From Natronomonas sp. (GTDB lineage Archaea > Halobacteriota > Halobacteria > Halobacteriales > Haloarculaceae): 50,391 nt of DNA. The stretch covers positions 1-50,391 of the forward strand of contig NZ_JAQCNO010000068.1 in NCBI RefSeq assembly GCF_028274965.1, written 5' to 3'. The notes beneath the pieces are model-generated. The model was not told the DNA's origin. It saw only the letters and a program-made list of their open reading frames with translations, and ran no database searches. Shown piece by piece: positions 49,132-50,391 of the stretch. Each line of letters opens with the position of its first letter. Position 1 is the first letter of the stretch. Position numbers and translations under genes: made by a program.

Positions 49132-50199
49132 ATGACACAGCAGACGCGCCGCGGATTTCTCGCGGCCACGACCGGCGTCCTCGCCGGGGTCGCCGGCTGC
49201 GCGGCGGGGTCCAGAGAGTCCCCGGAACCGGCCGACGCCCAGGAAGCGCCCGCACAGGACGGCTCGGATCGCGACTCTGCGTACACGTCGGTGTACGAGG
49301 CGGCGATCGGTTCGGTCGCGTTCGTCGGCGACGAGTCCGGCGGCGGGTCAGGGTTCGTCCACGACGGCGTCGTCGTCACCAACCAACACGTCGTCAGGGA
49401 CGCCGACACGATCGGTGTCCGCTTCGAGAACGGCGAGTGGCGGGAGGCCGGCGTCACCGCGACGGACGTCTACGCCGATCTGGCCGTCCTCTCGACGGAC
49501 ATCCCGTCGTACGCGACGCCGCTTTCGCTCGTCGAGTCCGTGCCGCCCGTCGGGACCGAGGTCCTCGCGCTCGGCAGCCCCTTCGGGCTCGAGTCGTCCG
49601 TCTCGACGGGGATCATAAGCGGTCGGAACCGGTCGGTGCCGAACGGCCAAACCGGGTTCCCGATCCCGAACACGGTCCAGACCGACGCCGGACTCGACCC
49701 GGGCAACAGCGGCGGACCGCTCGTCACGATGGAGGGCGAGGTGACCGGGATCAACGTCGCGGGGGCGGGCACGAGCGTCGGCTTCGCCGTGTCGCCGCTT
49801 CTCGCCGGTCGCGTGATACCCGAACTCGTCGACACCGGCGGCTACGAGCACCCGTTTCTCGGGGTCCGGCTGCTCGGGGTGACACCGCGGGTCGCGGAGG
49901 CGAACGGCCTCGGGGAGCCCCGCGGGGTTCTCGTCGTGGAAACGACAGAGGACGGCCCCGCCGCCGGATCGCTCCGCGGGGCGACCGGCGAGGCGACCGT
50001 CGACGGCCGGCCCGTACCGACCGGCGGGGACGTCATCGTCGGGCTGGCCGGCGACCGGATCGACACGGAGGCGGACCTCGGCACGACGCTCGCGCTGCGG
50101 TTGTCGCCCGGCGATCGGGTCGAGGCGACGGTCATCCGGGACGGCGAGCGCCGGACGGTCGACGTCGAGATCGGGTCGCGGCCGGAGCCGGAGGCCTGA
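49132..50199 (+). CDS. HtrA/DegP-like serine protease, Tat lipoprotein
   Basis: A 355-residue trypsin-like S1C protease. The N-terminus TQQTRRGFLAATTGVLAGVAGC is a Tat signal with lipidation at Cys23. The catalytic triad is His86 (VTNQHVVR), Asp116 (YADLAVL) and Ser193 (DPGNSGGP). A C-terminal PDZ domain (about 255-350: PFLGVRLLGVTPRVAEANGL, GGDVIVGLAGDRIDTEADLG) completes the HtrA plan. It should degrade or hold misfolded proteins on the outer face of the membrane. It follows ccdA on the same strand by 56 bp, but a T-rich patch before it could be its own promoter. Confidence 0.94.
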   Translation: MTQQTRRGFLAATTGVLAGVAGCAAGSRESPEPADAQEAPAQDGSDRDSAYTSVYEAAIGSVAFVGDESGGGSGFVHDGVVVTNQHVVRDADTIGVRFENGEWREAGVTATDVYADLAVLSTDIPSYATPLSLVESVPPVGTEVLALGSPFGLESSVSTGIISGRNRSVPNGQTGFPIPNTVQTDAGLDPGNSGGPLVTMEGEVTGINVAGAGTSVGFAVSPLLAGRVIPELVDTGGYEHPFLGVRLLGVTPRVAEANGLGEPRGVLVVETTEDGPAAGSLRGATGEATVDGRPVPTGGDVIVGLAGDRIDTEADLGTTLALRLSPGDRVEATVIRDGERRTVDVEIGSRPEPEA

Positions 50200-50202
50200 G
50201 GG

Positions 50203-50376
50203 TCACTCCTCGCTCTCGGCGGCGTCTTCGAGTTCGCTCCGGAGCTCCGGGATCGTCGCGGTGAGGTCGGTGACCTGTTCGTGGGCGGTCGTGATCCGCG
50301 AGAGGACGGCCTCCAGCGATTCGATGTCCGCCTCTAAGTCCTCGGCGTCCTCGAAGGCGTCGGCCTTCCGTCCCAT
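50203..50376 (-). CDS. Small acidic coiled-coil protein
   Basis: A 57-residue acidic helical protein, MGRKADAFEDAEDLEADIES then a heptad-like helix with LEAVLSRITTAHEQVTDLTA and ending in EDAAESEE. It reads as a single long amphipathic helix, so oligomerisation by coiled coil is likely; I do not know its function. The ATG at 50376 lies only 15 bp from the end of the window, so I cannot exclude that the reading frame begins further upstream. Confidence 0.6.
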   Translation of the reverse strand: MGRKADAFEDAEDLEADIESLEAVLSRITTAHEQVTDLTATIPELRSELEDAAESEE

Positions 50377-50391
50377 TGCGAACCACTTTTT

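Noticed and set aside
1-50391. CRISPR arrays, prophage genes, replication origins and rRNA genes
   Set aside because: No regularly spaced repeats, cas genes, integrase, Orc1/Cdc6 or rRNA signatures were seen; gaps between genes are mostly below 150 bp.

Overview
This window is a gene-dense, roughly 70% G+C stretch of a halophilic archaeon (class Halobacteria). The evidence is the very acidic predicted proteins, an archaeal TFB, RNase Z, S19e, eIF5A and class I lysyl-tRNA synthetase, a C50 carotenoid operon, Tat-type lipoproteins, and TATA boxes placed about 26-28 nt before many start codons, which points to leaderless transcripts. I cannot name the genus. About 58 protein genes are supported. 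I see no tRNA, rRNA, CRISPR array, prophage or intact insertion sequence.

Layout: (1) 1-4.9 kb: EamA transporter, CBS protein, mch, then eif5A, a speB-like ureohydrolase and a Nif3 protein. (2) 4.9-9.8 kb: an SDR enzyme, the bacterioruberin operon crtD-lyeJ-cruF with overlapping reading frames, and phytoene synthase crtB facing it. (3) 9.9-11.5 kb: gcvT and gcvH without gcvP nearby. (4) 11.5-17.5 kb: NYN nuclease-like protein, TatD-type hydrolase, SRPBCC, DUF123 (GIY-YIG), Trm112-like zinc protein, a membrane protein, cbiX with a DR2241-family gene directly abutting, and a small hypothetical gene. (5) 17.6-20.6 kb: cysS, then a ~270 bp gene-less block of stable hairpins that looks like an IS200/IS605 (TnpB-type) relic or orphan omega-RNA-like sequence, then a TctA-like permease. 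(6) 20.8-28.5 kb: tfb, a DUF5787-type gene, an AAA ATPase overlapping a PhnP-like metallohydrolase, rnz, a MaoC dehydratase, hisB and a thiolase. (7) 28.6-38.2 kb: an enlarged HemQ/monooxygenase fusion (PitA-type), two different site-2 proteases, lysS, pyrH, moaE, a small winged-helix-like protein next to an unusually AT-rich gap, and thiL. (8) 38.3-46 kb: rps19e, purK and purE (convergent), a membrane-anchored HTH protein, a phosphoesterase, pdxT, a bifunctional-nuclease-family gene overlapping hisE, a HAD enzyme, a beta-CASP nuclease and a small acidic protein. (9) 46-50.4 kb: a thioesterase, membrane protein, an exported thioredoxin lipoprotein overlapping ccdA, an HtrA-type Tat lipoprotein protease and a small coiled-coil protein at the edge.

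Most of the window is core metabolism and information processing. Functional groupings that the gene order supports are carotenoid synthesis (crtD-lyeJ-cruF plus crtB), eIF5A lysine modification (eif5A-speB), corrinoid chelation (cbiX-DR2241), and envelope thiol redox/protein quality control (TlpA-like, CcdA, HtrA). The least explained sequence is the structured block downstream of cysS, whose edge coincides with the cysS stop codon, followed by the duplicated module inside the PitA-like protein and the AT-rich gap before the DUF7123-like gene.
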